Shown here piece after piece: positions 35,603 to 43,711 of a DNA stretch of 64,000 bases. The position numbers were made by a program, and so were the translations under genes. The notes beneath the pieces are model-generated. The model saw only the letters and a program-made list of their open reading frames with translations, made no database searches and had not been told where the DNA came from. Source of the stretch: Halopelagius longus. Its GTDB lineage: Archaea; Halobacteriota; Halobacteria; Halobacteriales; Haloferacaceae. The stretch spans positions 310,001 through 374,000 of the forward strand of contig NZ_FNKQ01000001.1 of assembly GCF_900100875.1 (NCBI RefSeq). The letters run 5' to 3'. How positions within the stretch are numbered: position 1 is the stretch's first letter; every line of letters begins with the position of its first letter.

Positions 35603-35730
35603 CCTAGGGTCGCCGCCCCGTCCCCCTCGCCCCGGTCGGATTTTATACTCTTTTTCAAGGGTTTAACTCCCGTTCATGACACTCAGATAAACAAGGCCTA
35701 TTTATCCCCGGCCGAAGATTGTTCGCTCGT

Positions 35731-36027
35731 ATGAAGCTGGCGGTCCCTACGGATTTCGATATCTTGGATGCCCTTTCCGACGGACGACGGAACACCGCCG
35801 TCAACCTCTCTTACGTGCTCGATAAAAATCGGTCGTACATCAACACCCGTCTCCCCATCCTCGCGGACTACGAACTGGTGGAGCGTGTTGGTCCCGCGCC
35901 GAACTCCGGGCTCTACGAGATCACCGAGAAGGGGCGAGTCGTTGTCGAACTGCGCGACAAGTACCGAACCGACGGCGTCGACTTCGACGAACTCGTCGCG
36001 GAACGACTCGCAGAGCGAACCGAGTAA
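35731..36027 (+). CDS. small winged-helix DNA-binding protein (PhiH1/PadR-like)
   Basis: 98 residues, a single winged helix: DFDILDALSDGRRNTAVNLS, then the recognition helix NRSYINTRLPILADYELVER and the wing GLYEITEKGRVVVELRDKY. This is the form of the small haloarchaeal PhiH1-type repressors. A strong TATA box (CTATTTATCC, 35698-35707) lies about 27 bases ahead of the ATG, giving leaderless expression. The target is unknown; nothing adjacent forms an obvious regulon. Confidence 0.8.
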   Translation: MKLAVPTDFDILDALSDGRRNTAVNLSYVLDKNRSYINTRLPILADYELVERVGPAPNSGLYEITEKGRVVVELRDKYRTDGVDFDELVAERLAERTE

Positions 36028-36240
36028 CCCTTCTGCGGGGCGGGCGGGTGCGCCCGCGAACGACTCACTGCCAGCTTCACCCCCTTTCATCAACGCCGTC
36101 CTACCGTCAGTATGCACCGGTCGTGCTACGGACCGTCCGCGGGCGGCGTCCCCGTTTTTAGACTGTGTGGCGGCGGTACCGTCTTCCAACTCTCTCCGCC
36201 GTCCCGCGACTTTTTCATCCGGCGGGCCGAGTACCCGCGT

Positions 36241-36642
36241 ATGGTTGAGGACTCCGAGCGAGAACTCTCTCTGGGCGTTCCCCAGCAGATACTCGACTCG
36301 CTCCCCGAAGACGGGGGTAACGCCGAGGCCGACATGAAGCGAGCGGTCGGCGGCCTCGAATCCCGGCTGAACCGACTCCTCGTGGAGGCCGAAAGCGACG
36401 CGCAGGCGGCGGGTCACGTCGTCGATTTCGTCGAACACCTCGAAGACCGGATGGAGACGTACGACGAGTTCGTCCCCGAACTCCGCGCGTGGGGGCAGTC
36501 GCCCATCTACGCCATCGCGTGGCGCAACCTGCAGGCCGACCTCATCATGCAGATACACGAACACGAGTGGTTGGCCGACCACATCGACCGGGAACGGAAT
36601 TACCGCCTCGTCGAGGACGGCATCCGGTTCGGCAAGCGCTGA
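36241..36642 (+). CDS. conserved haloarchaeal protein, helical
   Basis: 133 residues, acidic and helical. Blocks include LGVPQQILDSLPEDGGNAEA, DMKRAVGGLESRLNRLLVEA and SPIYAIAWRNLQADLIMQIH. Function unknown. TATA (CTTTTTCAT, 36209-36217) at the correct leaderless distance fixes the start at 36241 rather than the upstream ATG at 36112. The 213 bases before it include the GC-rich hairpin GCGGGCG-type sequence near 36040. Confidence 0.65.
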   Translation: MVEDSERELSLGVPQQILDSLPEDGGNAEADMKRAVGGLESRLNRLLVEAESDAQAAGHVVDFVEHLEDRMETYDEFVPELRAWGQSPIYAIAWRNLQADLIMQIHEHEWLADHIDRERNYRLVEDGIRFGKR

Positions 36643-36711
36643 CGGCGAGACTGCGCGACGGCGGGACGGTACGGCGCGCACCTTTTTGCCCGGCGAGACG
36701 CATCGAGACGT

Positions 36712-36990
36712 ATGGACGTACAGCTACGGTTCTTCGCCACGTTCCGCGAGGCCGTCGGTTCGAAGACCATCGAACGCGAGTACGCCGAGGACGCCACCGT
36801 CGGCGACGTCCTCCGCGCCCTCGAAGACGAGTTCGACGGTCTGTCGGGCCAACTGCTCGAAGACGGGCACGTCCGTTCGCAGGTGAACGTGCTCCGGAAC
36901 GGACGGGACGTCGAGTACCAAGACGGGGCGGAGACGCGATTCGAGTCGGGCGACACGCTCAGCGTGTTCCCGCCCGTCGCGGGGGGATAG
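36712..36990 (+). CDS. samp3: ubiquitin-like small archaeal modifier protein, SAMP3/MoaD type
   Basis: A 92-residue beta-grasp protein ending in the diglycine FPPVAGG needed for adenylation, thiocarboxylation and attachment to lysines. The start MDVQLRFFATFREAVGSKTI and the segment VNVLRNGRDVEY match the MoaD/SAMP family; of the Haloferax SAMPs, SAMP3 is the best fit by length and opening. Depending on partner, it could tag proteins or act as sulfur donor for molybdopterin/tungstopterin. Two short genes follow without a gap, and an AOR-type enzyme needing a pterin cofactor lies 2 kb downstream. A TATA-like CCTTTTTGC sits 27 bases upstream. Confidence 0.85.
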   Translation: MDVQLRFFATFREAVGSKTIEREYAEDATVGDVLRALEDEFDGLSGQLLEDGHVRSQVNVLRNGRDVEYQDGAETRFESGDTLSVFPPVAGG

Positions 36991-36992
36991 CC

Positions 36993-37268
36993 GTGTCCGA
37001 CGACGCGGCGACGGCCACGCGCGAGAAGTCCTTCCGCGGCATCTCGAAGCGACTCGCCAGACACTACCTCGGAAACTTGGGCGGCAAAGAGGTAGACGAA
37101 GACACCGTCGTCGCCGACGACTGGCGGGCGACGCTCGATTCCGGGAAGGTGTCCGTCGGGCCGACGATGTCGCTGACGGAGGTGACGGTGTCGTTCGAGG
37201 GCGACCCCGAGGTGCTGGACGGACTCGTCGAACGCTTCTCGCAGAAGGCCATGCGCGCCGGGGGCTAA
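36993..37268 (+). CDS. conserved haloarchaeal protein in the SAMP3 operon
   Basis: 91 residues starting on a GTG two bases after the SAMP3 stop. Core text: FRGISKRLARHYLGNLGGKE, VVADDWRATLDSGKVSVGPT, LTEVTVSFEGDPEVLDGLVE. It looks like a small alpha/beta fold and has a lysine-rich N-terminal third that could accept SAMP tags, though that is guesswork. Tight spacing makes a function linked to SAMP3 likely. No family recognised. Confidence 0.7.
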   Translation: MSDDAATATREKSFRGISKRLARHYLGNLGGKEVDEDTVVADDWRATLDSGKVSVGPTMSLTEVTVSFEGDPEVLDGLVERFSQKAMRAGG

Positions 37269-37269
37269 C

Positions 37270-37656
37270 GTGGACGAAGACGCCGTAGACGACGCCGAAC
37301 TCCCCCTCGACGGCGACGTACTCGTCCTCGCGGGGGCGAAAGCCAGCGTCGCACCCGACAGACTCCCGGAACTCGTCCGCCGGGCGCAACGATTCCTCGC
37401 GTCCAGACTCGACGAGTACGAACGCACCTACGAGACCGTCGAGGACGACGGCGAACGCGCCGTCTTCCTCGTCCCGACGGGCTTTTGGGACGAGGTGGGG
37501 TCGGAACTCGGCCTCGAATCGCGCGAGGCCGACGCCCTCAGGCGGGCGCACGGCCAGCAACTCCGGCGCATCGGGTCGAAGGCGGACCGCAGAGAGGAGT
37601 TCGTCACCGCCCTCGAAATCCGGGAAGCCCTCGTCGTCGGCCGCGACTCCGCCTGA
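37270..37656 (+). CDS. conserved haloarchaeal protein in the SAMP3 operon
   Basis: 128 residues, acidic, GTG start one base after the preceding stop. Blocks include LVLAGAKASVAPDRLPELVR, RAQRFLASRLDEYERTYETV and FLVPTGFWDEVGSELGLESR. No cysteines in metal-binding arrangement and no membrane segment. It is the third gene of a compact unit with SAMP3, but its role is unknown. Confidence 0.68.
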   Translation: MDEDAVDDAELPLDGDVLVLAGAKASVAPDRLPELVRRAQRFLASRLDEYERTYETVEDDGERAVFLVPTGFWDEVGSELGLESREADALRRAHGQQLRRIGSKADRREEFVTALEIREALVVGRDSA

Positions 37657-37762
37657 CCGGCGGTCCTCGAACCGGCGATAATCCGCCGACTGCGCCGGGG
37701 AAAACCCGTCCGGACTTTCGAAACGATACCTGTTTGTGTGGGCGAGGGCGAATCCACAGTTC

Positions 37763-38497
37763 ATGAACCTCCGCGTCCCCCCCGAGGTCCGACGCGGCGT
37801 CCGCGACGCGACGCCCGTCGCTCTCGGACTCGTCCCGTTCGGCCTCGTCTCGGGCGTCGCCGCCGTCGAGGCCGGACTCTCCTTCGCGCAGGCGATGGGG
37901 CTGTCCGTCCTCGTGTACGCGGGTACCTCGCAGTTGGCGGCTATCGACCTGTTGGGTCGGAACGCCGAACTCGCCGTCGTCGTCCTCACGGCGGTGGTCA
38001 TCAACCTCCGGATGACGATGTACTCCGCCTCCATCGCGCCGTACTTCCGGTCGTTCAGCGCCCGGTGGAAGGCGCTCTGTTCGTACGTGCTGACGGACCA
38101 AGCGTACGCCCTCGCCATCGCCCGGTACGCGGAGGAGCAACTCGACCCCGCCGCGCGCCGGCGGTACTTCCTCAGCGCGGGCTTTTTCATCTGGTTCGTC
38201 TGGCAGGTCTGCACCGTCGCGGGCGTCCTCCTCGGGACGGGCGTCCCCGCCTCGTGGGGGTTGGAGTTCGCCGTCCCCCTCGTCTTTCTCGGCCTCCTCG
38301 TCCCCGTCGTCTCGAACGCGCCGGCCGTCTCCGCGGCGGTCGTCGGCGGGTCCGTCGCCGTCGTCGGCGAGGCCCTCGCCGTCCCGTTCAACCTCGGCCT
38401 GATGGCCGGGGCCGTCGCGGGCGTCCTCGCGGGCGTCGCCACCGAGGAACTCACCGGTGAGGTGCCGGAGGCGGGCCCCGAGGAGGTGGAGGGCTGA
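37763..38497 (+). CDS. azlC: AzlC family branched-chain amino acid exporter subunit
   Basis: 244 residues with five or more membrane helices, including the family hallmarks FGLVSGVAAVEAGLSFAQAM, LVYAGTSQLAAIDLLG and VVINLRMTMYSASIAPYFRS. AzlC acts with the small AzlD to export branched-chain amino acids or analogues. The stop (TGA) overlaps the ATG of azlD by one base. The start at MNLRVPPEV was preferred over an ATG nine codons earlier. Confidence 0.92.
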   Translation: MNLRVPPEVRRGVRDATPVALGLVPFGLVSGVAAVEAGLSFAQAMGLSVLVYAGTSQLAAIDLLGRNAELAVVVLTAVVINLRMTMYSASIAPYFRSFSARWKALCSYVLTDQAYALAIARYAEEQLDPAARRRYFLSAGFFIWFVWQVCTVAGVLLGTGVPASWGLEFAVPLVFLGLLVPVVSNAPAVSAAVVGGSVAVVGEALAVPFNLGLMAGAVAGVLAGVATEELTGEVPEAGPEEVEG

Positions 38498-38835
38498 TGG
38501 CGACCGACTACGGACCGCTCCCCGTCTGGGCCGTCATCGTCGCCGCCGGCGTCGCCACGTTCGCCATCCGGGGGTCGTTCGTCTACCTGTTCGGTCGCAT
38601 CGACGAGGTGCCGGCGTCCGTCACGCGCGCACTCCGGTACGTCCCGCCCGCGGTGTTCGCCGCCCTCGTCGCGCCCTCGTTGATCGTCGTCGAGGGGTCC
38701 GTCGCCGTCGGCCCCGGCAACGAACGCCTCCTCGCGGGCGTCGTCGCCGCCGCCGTGACGTGGTACGCCGACAGCCTACTGGTCACCATCTCCGTCGGCA
38801 TGGTGACGCTGTGGCTCCTGCGTTTCGTGGTCTGA
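38497..38835 (+). CDS. azlD: AzlD family small exporter subunit
   Basis: 112 residues with four hydrophobic helices: VWAVIVAAGVATFAIRGSFV, ALRYVPPAVFAALVAPSLIV, LLAGVVAAAVTWYADSLLVT and VGMVTLWLLRFVV. The pattern RGSFVYLFGR and YVPPAVFAAL is typical of AzlD. It overlaps azlC and should form the two-component transporter with it. It is convergent with the AOR gene. Confidence 0.92.
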   Translation: MATDYGPLPVWAVIVAAGVATFAIRGSFVYLFGRIDEVPASVTRALRYVPPAVFAALVAPSLIVVEGSVAVGPGNERLLAGVVAAAVTWYADSLLVTISVGMVTLWLLRFVV

Positions 38836-38954
38836 GAGGCGCGAAAACGGAATCCGAAAACGTGGTGCGGGCGGTCCGACGCCGCCCGCGGGCGCGTCAG
38901 GTCGGGGTGGTCAGTCGTTGGCGGCGACGATTTCCGCCGCCACGGTCGGTGCGT

Positions 38955-40940
38955 TCAGTCGTCCGCGGGCGTCGCGCCGCCACCGCCGCGGGAGACGCCG
39001 GTTCCGGGCCCGACGTCGATGCCGAGTTCGTCGAGGCGTTCGTCGGGGACGACGCCGTCGACCCATCCGCGGCGCTCGTAGTACTCCTCTTTCATCTGGT
39101 CGAGTTCGCACAGTTCGCCCTCGGTGGCTCCCTGTCCGGGCATGGCGTTGTCGCCCTCGACGAACCGGTTCGGCAGGGAGTCGTCGGACCCGTCGAAGCC
39201 CGCGAGGTTGTTGTAGTACCGCTCCAGCGTGTAGATGCGGTCGCCCGCCTCCATCAGTTCGTCCTCCGTCAGGTCGCGGCCGGTCATGCCGTTGTACTGG
39301 GCGACGTACTCCTCGATACCCTCCGCGAAGGCGTTGAACTTGCAGATGTCGAAGCTGTCGGAGATGGCGTGCATGTCCTGGAACAGGGCGCACAGTTCGC
39401 CCTTCCCCTCCCACTCGTAGGGGTCCACCTTCTCGGGGATGCCGAGAATCTCCGCCGACGGCGTGTACCCGCGCAGGTGGCACGCGCCGCGGTTCGAGGT
39501 GGCGTACCCGATTCCCATCCCCTTCATGCAGCGGGGGTCGTAGGCGGGAATCGTCTGGCCCTTGACGGCCAGCGAGTTGTCCTCGGCGTCGCGTTCGTCG
39601 GCGATGCGCTTTGCACCTTTCGCGAGTAGGTCGCCGAGTTCCGTCTCGCGGTGGGCGATATCCTCCAAGACGTCCATCATGTGGTCTGCGTCGCCCCACT
39701 CGATGCCAGAGTGTGACTCCGTCCCACTAGCAGACGGGCGTAGCCCGTCGACCTCGTCTAAGTCGTCGAGTTTGCCCTCCTCGGTCATCTCCATCGCCAT
39801 GGCGATCATGTTGCCCGCCTCGATGGTGTCGAGACCGAGGTCGTTGCACATGTCAATCATGACCGCAATCTTGTCGCGGTCGTCGTTCATCGAGTTCGGG
39901 CCGAGGGCGTACGCCGACTCGTACTCGTAGGACTCGCCGCGGACGTTCAGTTCCTCGCCCTTGCGTTCGATGGTGACCTCCGTCTCCTTCTTACAGGCGA
40001 CGGGACAGGAGTGACACGTCGGCTCGTCCACGAGGATGTTCTCGCGGACGTTCTCGCCCGAGACGTTCTCCGGGTCCACGTTCACGTCGTCGGGCATCGC
40101 CTCCGCCTCGCTGTGCCCGGAGGTGAACTTCCCGTTGCGCACCGGGAGGCCGTCCATCTCCTCGGTCAGGTTCATCAGGACGTTCGTCCCGTACATCGAG
40201 AGGCCGCCCTCGTTCGGCGCGGTCACGTCGGACTCCGTGATGAGCTGCATCGCCTGCTGGTAGCCCTCGGTGAACGTCTCCGCGTCCGCGGGCTTGGGCA
40301 TCTTCGTGCCCGACTTGATGACGATGGCCTTGAGGTTCTTCGACCCCATGACGCATCCCGTGCCGCCGCGACCGGACGCCCGGTCGTCCTCGTTGAGGAT
40401 GGCGGCGTAGCGGACCTGATTCTCGCCGCCGGGACCGATGGCCATGAGGCTCATGTTCTTGCCGTACGACCCCTCGTGCTCCTCTTCGAGGGTGTCCCGC
40501 GTCTCGTGGACGCCCTTCCCCCACAGGTGGGAGGCGTCCCGGAGTTCGACTTCGCCGTCCTCGACGACGGCGTAGACGGGTTCGTCGGACTGCCCCTCGA
40601 AGAGCAAGCCGTCGAATCCGGACCACTTGAGGCGCGCGCCGGACCACCCGCCGTGGTGGGAGTCCGTCACCGTCCCCGTCAGCGGCGACTTGGTACACAC
40701 CGCGATCCGACCGCTCATCGGGGCCTGCGTCCCCGTCAGCGGACCGTTCATGAACGCGAGGAGGTTCTCCGGCCCCAACGGGTCAACCTCCGGCCCCTTG
40801 TCGAAGACGTACTTGACGCCGAGTCCGCGGGCGCCGATGTACTTCTTGGCGTCCTCGTCGTCTACCCCCTCGTACCGCACCTCGCCCGACGAGAGGTCCA
40901 CCCGAGCGACGTGGTCTTGGAATCCGCCTAATTCTGTCAT
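38955..40940 (-). CDS. aor: aldehyde ferredoxin oxidoreductase (tungsten/pterin enzyme)
   Basis: 661 residues; oxidises aldehydes to carboxylates with ferredoxin as acceptor, using a bis-pterin tungsten or molybdenum cofactor and one iron-sulfur cluster. The N-terminal domain has RVDLSSGEVRYEGV, KYIGARGLGVKYVFDKGPEV and MSGRIAVCTKSPLTGTVTDS; cluster cysteines appear in PTCHSCPVACKK and the later TSNRGACHLRG. An in-frame insertion of about 13 residues (LRPSASGTESHSG) with a perfect inverted repeat lies near 39700-39750. It is downstream of a MoaD-type SAMP3 gene but on the other strand. A TATA-like GTACTTAACC is about 25 bases upstream of the ATG. Confidence 0.93.
   Translation of the reverse strand: MTELGGFQDHVARVDLSSGEVRYEGVDDEDAKKYIGARGLGVKYVFDKGPEVDPLGPENLLAFMNGPLTGTQAPMSGRIAVCTKSPLTGTVTDSHHGGWSGARLKWSGFDGLLFEGQSDEPVYAVVEDGEVELRDASHLWGKGVHETRDTLEEEHEGSYGKNMSLMAIGPGGENQVRYAAILNEDDRASGRGGTGCVMGSKNLKAIVIKSGTKMPKPADAETFTEGYQQAMQLITESDVTAPNEGGLSMYGTNVLMNLTEEMDGLPVRNGKFTSGHSEAEAMPDDVNVDPENVSGENVRENILVDEPTCHSCPVACKKETEVTIERKGEELNVRGESYEYESAYALGPNSMNDDRDKIAVMIDMCNDLGLDTIEAGNMIAMAMEMTEEGKLDDLDEVDGLRPSASGTESHSGIEWGDADHMMDVLEDIAHRETELGDLLAKGAKRIADERDAEDNSLAVKGQTIPAYDPRCMKGMGIGYATSNRGACHLRGYTPSAEILGIPEKVDPYEWEGKGELCALFQDMHAISDSFDICKFNAFAEGIEEYVAQYNGMTGRDLTEDELMEAGDRIYTLERYYNNLAGFDGSDDSLPNRFVEGDNAMPGQGATEGELCELDQMKEEYYERRGWVDGVVPDERLDELGIDVGPGTGVSRGGGGATPADD
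39707..39749 (-). repeat. palindromic in-frame insertion inside the AOR gene
   Basis: The plus strand has GCCAGAGTGTGACTCC followed by a 7-bp stem (GACGGGC 39733-39739, loop GTA, GCCCGTC 39743-39749). In protein it gives the Ser-rich LRPSASGTESHSG, which interrupts an acidic, otherwise AOR-like stretch (DLDEVDG ... IEWGDADHM). The same start GCCAGA plus 3-base-loop hairpin occurs in purC at 47191-47230. Confidence 0.55.
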
Positions 40941-41120
40941 GGTCGTTCGTGGTTAAGTACGCCCCGTACCCTGTTAGTCGTTACCACGAGAGAGTAACCG
41001 CGAGCAGTTACGTCCGTCACGTCGTCCGGTTTCGCCGGGGAGAGCGGCGCGGACTCCCCCCGGCTTGCGGCGGCGACGCAGACGAAGCGGATTTACGGAC
41101 TCGTCGGGTACGAGAGCGTA

Positions 41121-42197
41121 ATGAGTAAGCCGAGCCCCGAAGTGTACGAGCGGGGGAAGGGCATGGACGCCCACAATCAGGTGATGCGCGAGATCCGGTC
41201 GCAGAAGGACGAGACCTACGACCCGCACGAACCGACGCGCGTCTGGATAGACGAGGACAACACGCCGGACGGCGTCAAGCAGTCGCTCACTATCATCCTC
41301 AACACCGGCGGCTGTCGCTGGGCGCGCGCCGGCGGGTGTACGATGTGCGGGTACGTCGCCGAGTCCGTCGAGGGCGGCAGCGTCGCCCACGAGGCGCTGA
41401 TGGACCAGATTCAGGTCTGTCTCGACCACGAGGAGGAGAACGCCGAGGAACCCTCCGAACTCGTCAAGATATACACGTCGGGCTCGTTCCTCGACGAACG
41501 CGAAGTCGGCGCGGAGACGCGCGCGGCCATCGGCGAGACGTTCGCCGACCGGGAGCGCATCGTCGTCGAGTCGCTCCCGGACTTCGTGGAACGGGAGAAA
41601 CTCGAAGACTTCACCGGCGTCGGCTTGGAGACGGACGTGGCCGTCGGCTTGGAGACGGCGACGGACCGCGTGCGCCACGACTGCGTGAACAAGTACTTCG
41701 ACTTCGCCGACTTCGAGGACGCCTGCGCGGAGGCCGCAGAGGCGGGCGCGGGCGTGAAGGCGTACCTGCTGATGAAGCCGCCGTTCCTCACCGAGTCGGA
41801 GGCGCTCGAGGACATGAAGTCCTCCGTCCGGCGGTGCGCCGAGGTGGAGAACTGCCACACCGTCTCGATGAACCCGACGAACGTCCAGCGTTACACGATG
41901 GTGGACGAACTCTACTTCAACGGCGGCTACCGCCCGCCGTGGCTCTGGTCGGTCGCCGACGTGCTCGAATCGACCGCCGACGTGGACGCCATCGTCGTCT
42001 CCGACCCCGTCGGACACGGTTCGGACCGCGGCCCGCACAACTGCGGCGACTGCGACGACTTGGTGCAGAAGGCCATCAAGGACTTCGACCTGCGGCAGGA
42101 TCCCTCGGTGTTCGAGCAGGTGTCCTGCGACTGCGAGGGGACGTGGGAAGTCGTCTTAGCGGAGGAGACCAGTTACTCGATGCCGCTGACGCGGTGA
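41121..42197 (+). CDS. raSEA: archaeosine synthase subunit beta, radical SAM protein RaSEA
   Basis: 358 residues. RaSEA is the radical-SAM partner of ArcS: it cleaves the lysine-preQ0 adduct in tRNA to give archaeosine. The cluster-binding region is GCRWARAGGCTMCGY (C-X7-C-X2-C), close in spacing to Elp3/MiaB-like members. VKIYTSGSFLDEREVG, VGLETATDRVRHDCVNKYFD and a C-terminal cysteine pair (HNCGDCDDL ... SCDCEGTW) complete the pattern. GGATTTACGG about 27 bases upstream marks a leaderless promoter. It is about 12 kb from arcS on the same strand but not in the same operon. Confidence 0.93.
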   Translation: MSKPSPEVYERGKGMDAHNQVMREIRSQKDETYDPHEPTRVWIDEDNTPDGVKQSLTIILNTGGCRWARAGGCTMCGYVAESVEGGSVAHEALMDQIQVCLDHEEENAEEPSELVKIYTSGSFLDEREVGAETRAAIGETFADRERIVVESLPDFVEREKLEDFTGVGLETDVAVGLETATDRVRHDCVNKYFDFADFEDACAEAAEAGAGVKAYLLMKPPFLTESEALEDMKSSVRRCAEVENCHTVSMNPTNVQRYTMVDELYFNGGYRPPWLWSVADVLESTADVDAIVVSDPVGHGSDRGPHNCGDCDDLVQKAIKDFDLRQDPSVFEQVSCDCEGTWEVVLAEETSYSMPLTR

Positions 42198-42340
42198 GTT
42201 AAGCAGCTTCAAACTCGGGTAGGCGTCCGCTACCGTCCGCGAAGGCGGCGCGTAGTCTTGTTCTCCCCCGTCCTCGCCCTCGACAGAGTGCGACGCTTCC
42301 GCGCACGGTTCCCCGCGAGGGCGTCGCCCGCCCCAAAACG

Positions 42341-42451
42341 ATGTACACGTACAACACGGTCTACTACGAAGACGGTTGGCTGGAAATCTCCGCAGAAGAA
42401 AACGCCGACGCGTGGATAGCCACCAGTTCGCCGAGCGAAGTCGTCCCCTGA
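42341..42451 (+). CDS. 36-residue haloarchaeal small protein
   Basis: MYTYNTVYYEDGWLEISAEE then NADAWIATSSPSEVVP. Codon use is coding-like (G/C third positions) and the peptide is acidic, amphipathic and aromatic-rich. I recall similar short proteins in other haloarchaea but cannot verify this. No membrane segment. It sits between raSEA and purQ, ending 32 bases before the convergent purQ stop. Confidence 0.65.
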   Translation: MYTYNTVYYEDGWLEISAEENADAWIATSSPSEVVP

Positions 42452-42483
42452 GACGACCGAACAGAGCCTCTCGAACTCCCCGA

Positions 42484-43167
42484 TTACGCGCCCTCGAACC
42501 CCGAGAGGACGCCCTGACCGTCGGTGCTGTCCCCGAGGTCGGGGAGACAGGCGCGTTCGGGGTGCGGCATCAGGACGGCGACGGTGTCGCGTTCGCCGAG
42601 GATGCCCGCGACGTTGCCGCGAGAACCGTTCGGGTTCGACTCCTCGGTGACGTTCCCGTCGGCGTCGCAGTACCGAAAGAGGACGCGGTCGGCCGCTTCT
42701 AGTTCCTCGTAGCGTTCGTCGCTTATCTCGAATCGACCCTCGCCGTGGGCGATGGGCAGTGCGATCACGTCGCCCTCCTCGTACGCCGCGGTCCACGGCG
42801 TGTCGGCGTTCTCGACGCGGAGGTGGACGCGTTCGCACTGGAAGCGCGCGCTCTCGTTCGTCGTGAACGCGCCGTCGGTGAGGCCCGACTCCGAGCCTAT
42901 CTGCGCGCCGTTGCAGACGCCGAGGACGGGGACGCCCCGTTCGGCGGCCTCCCGAACCTCGCTCATGACGGGCGACCGCGCCGCCATCGCGCCGGCGCGG
43001 AGGTAGTCGCCGTAGGAGAACCCCCCGGGGAGGACGACCCCCGTCACGTCGTCCGGGAGGCCGTCCTCGTGCCACACGCGTTCGGCGTCGATTCCGAGGT
43101 GCGAGAGCGCCCGTACGGCGTCTCTGTCGCAGTTCGACCCGCCGAACTGGACGACGGCGACCGTCAT
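42484..43167 (-). CDS. purQ: phosphoribosylformylglycinamidine synthase subunit PurQ
   Basis: The glutaminase subunit of FGAM synthase (step four of purine synthesis), handing ammonia to PurL with PurS. 227 residues: AVVQFGGSNCDRDAVRALSH at the start, PGGFSYGDYLRAGAMA, catalytic cysteine in VLGVCNGAQIGSESGL and the His-Glu pair in LMPHPERACL. It starts in the ATGA overlap of a 19-residue micro-ORF that carries a perfect GGAGGTGA Shine-Dalgarno 8 bases upstream. purS lies upstream on the same strand; purL is not in this window. Confidence 0.95.
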   Translation of the reverse strand: MTVAVVQFGGSNCDRDAVRALSHLGIDAERVWHEDGLPDDVTGVVLPGGFSYGDYLRAGAMAARSPVMSEVREAAERGVPVLGVCNGAQIGSESGLTDGAFTTNESARFQCERVHLRVENADTPWTAAYEEGDVIALPIAHGEGRFEISDERYEELEAADRVLFRYCDADGNVTEESNPNGSRGNVAGILGERDTVAVLMPHPERACLPDLGDSTDGQGVLSGFEGA

Positions 43168-43244
43168 CTGGAGTCACCTCCGTGTGACGCCTCGACGGTC
43201 GGCGTCGAGAAGGTGACCGTCATCGGGAGACGCCTCCGTGCGTC
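43153..43244 (-). repeat. tandem duplication of the purQ translation-start region
   Basis: 43153-43188 and 43209-43244 align without gaps over 36 bases with 29 identities, offset 56. Each copy contains CACGGAGG, a TCC triplet, then ATGACGGTC. The downstream copy starts purQ; the upstream copy starts a 19-codon micro-ORF in another frame. This suggests a small tandem duplication of the purQ initiation site. Confidence 0.75.
43164..43223 (-). CDS. micro-ORF 2 before purQ (19 residues)
   Basis: MTVTFSTPTVEASHGGDSR. It starts at an ATG preceded by GGAGG (CACGGAGGCGTCTCCCG) and ends with TGA overlapping the purQ ATG. The Gly-Gly codons near the end are the Shine-Dalgarno of purQ. Expected role, if translated, is reinitiation coupling. 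Confidence 0.45.
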   Translation of the reverse strand: MTVTFSTPTVEASHGGDSR

Positions 43245-43261
43245 GTCAATCTACGGAACAT
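43220..43261 (-). CDS. micro-ORF 1 between purS and purQ (13 residues)
   Basis: MFRRLTTHGGVSR, starting directly after the purS TAG (TAGATG) and ending in an ATGA overlap with micro-ORF 2. Together with micro-ORF 2 it fills the entire 94-base purS-purQ gap with reading frames. Both end in HGG-x-SR, as expected from the duplicated start region. Confidence 0.4.
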   Translation of the reverse strand: MFRRLTTHGGVSR

Positions 43262-43513
43262 CTACGCTTCCGCCACCTCGACGTCGTAGTCGTGGATGGT
43301 CGGGTTCGCGAGGAGTCGTTGCGCCATCTCGTCGGCGCGGTCCTCGGCCTCGTCCGCCGAGGGAGCGTCTAAGTCCACCTCGAACTGGTCCGCCGAGCGA
43401 AGCGTCTCCAACTCGAAACCGAGGCGTTCGAGCGCTCGCTTCGTCGTCTCGGCCTCCGGGTCGAGGACGCCGCGCTTCAGGCGAACCGTCACCGTCGCGG
43501 TGTAGGTCGTCAT
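43262..43513 (-). CDS. purS: phosphoribosylformylglycinamidine synthase subunit PurS
   Basis: 83 residues; small structural subunit of FGAM synthase that bridges PurL and PurQ. MTTYTATVTVRLKRGVLDPE and TKRALERLGFELETLRSADQ are the family pattern, ending HDYDVEVAEA. Start at 43513 fits a leaderless mRNA: CTTTTGCC (about 43531-43538) lies about 20-27 bases upstream; an in-frame ATG at 43534 would overlap that TATA. It is followed by two micro-ORFs and purQ. Confidence 0.93.
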   Translation of the reverse strand: MTTYTATVTVRLKRGVLDPEAETTKRALERLGFELETLRSADQFEVDLDAPSADEAEDRADEMAQRLLANPTIHDYDVEVAEA

Positions 43514-43711
43514 CGTGTTGGGGTGCGCGGTCATGGGCAAAAGACGTTTTGGACTGCCTCCGATATGCACGAACGTGGGTATCGATGCCGCGGCGAGCGG
43601 CGTCCGTCGGCGACCCGGGCGGACGGGAGAGACGGCCGCTTCGCGGCCACGACGGCCGAGAGACGACCGAAGATGGACACCCTTTTGCGTTCGGACACCC
43701 TCGAACCGCCG

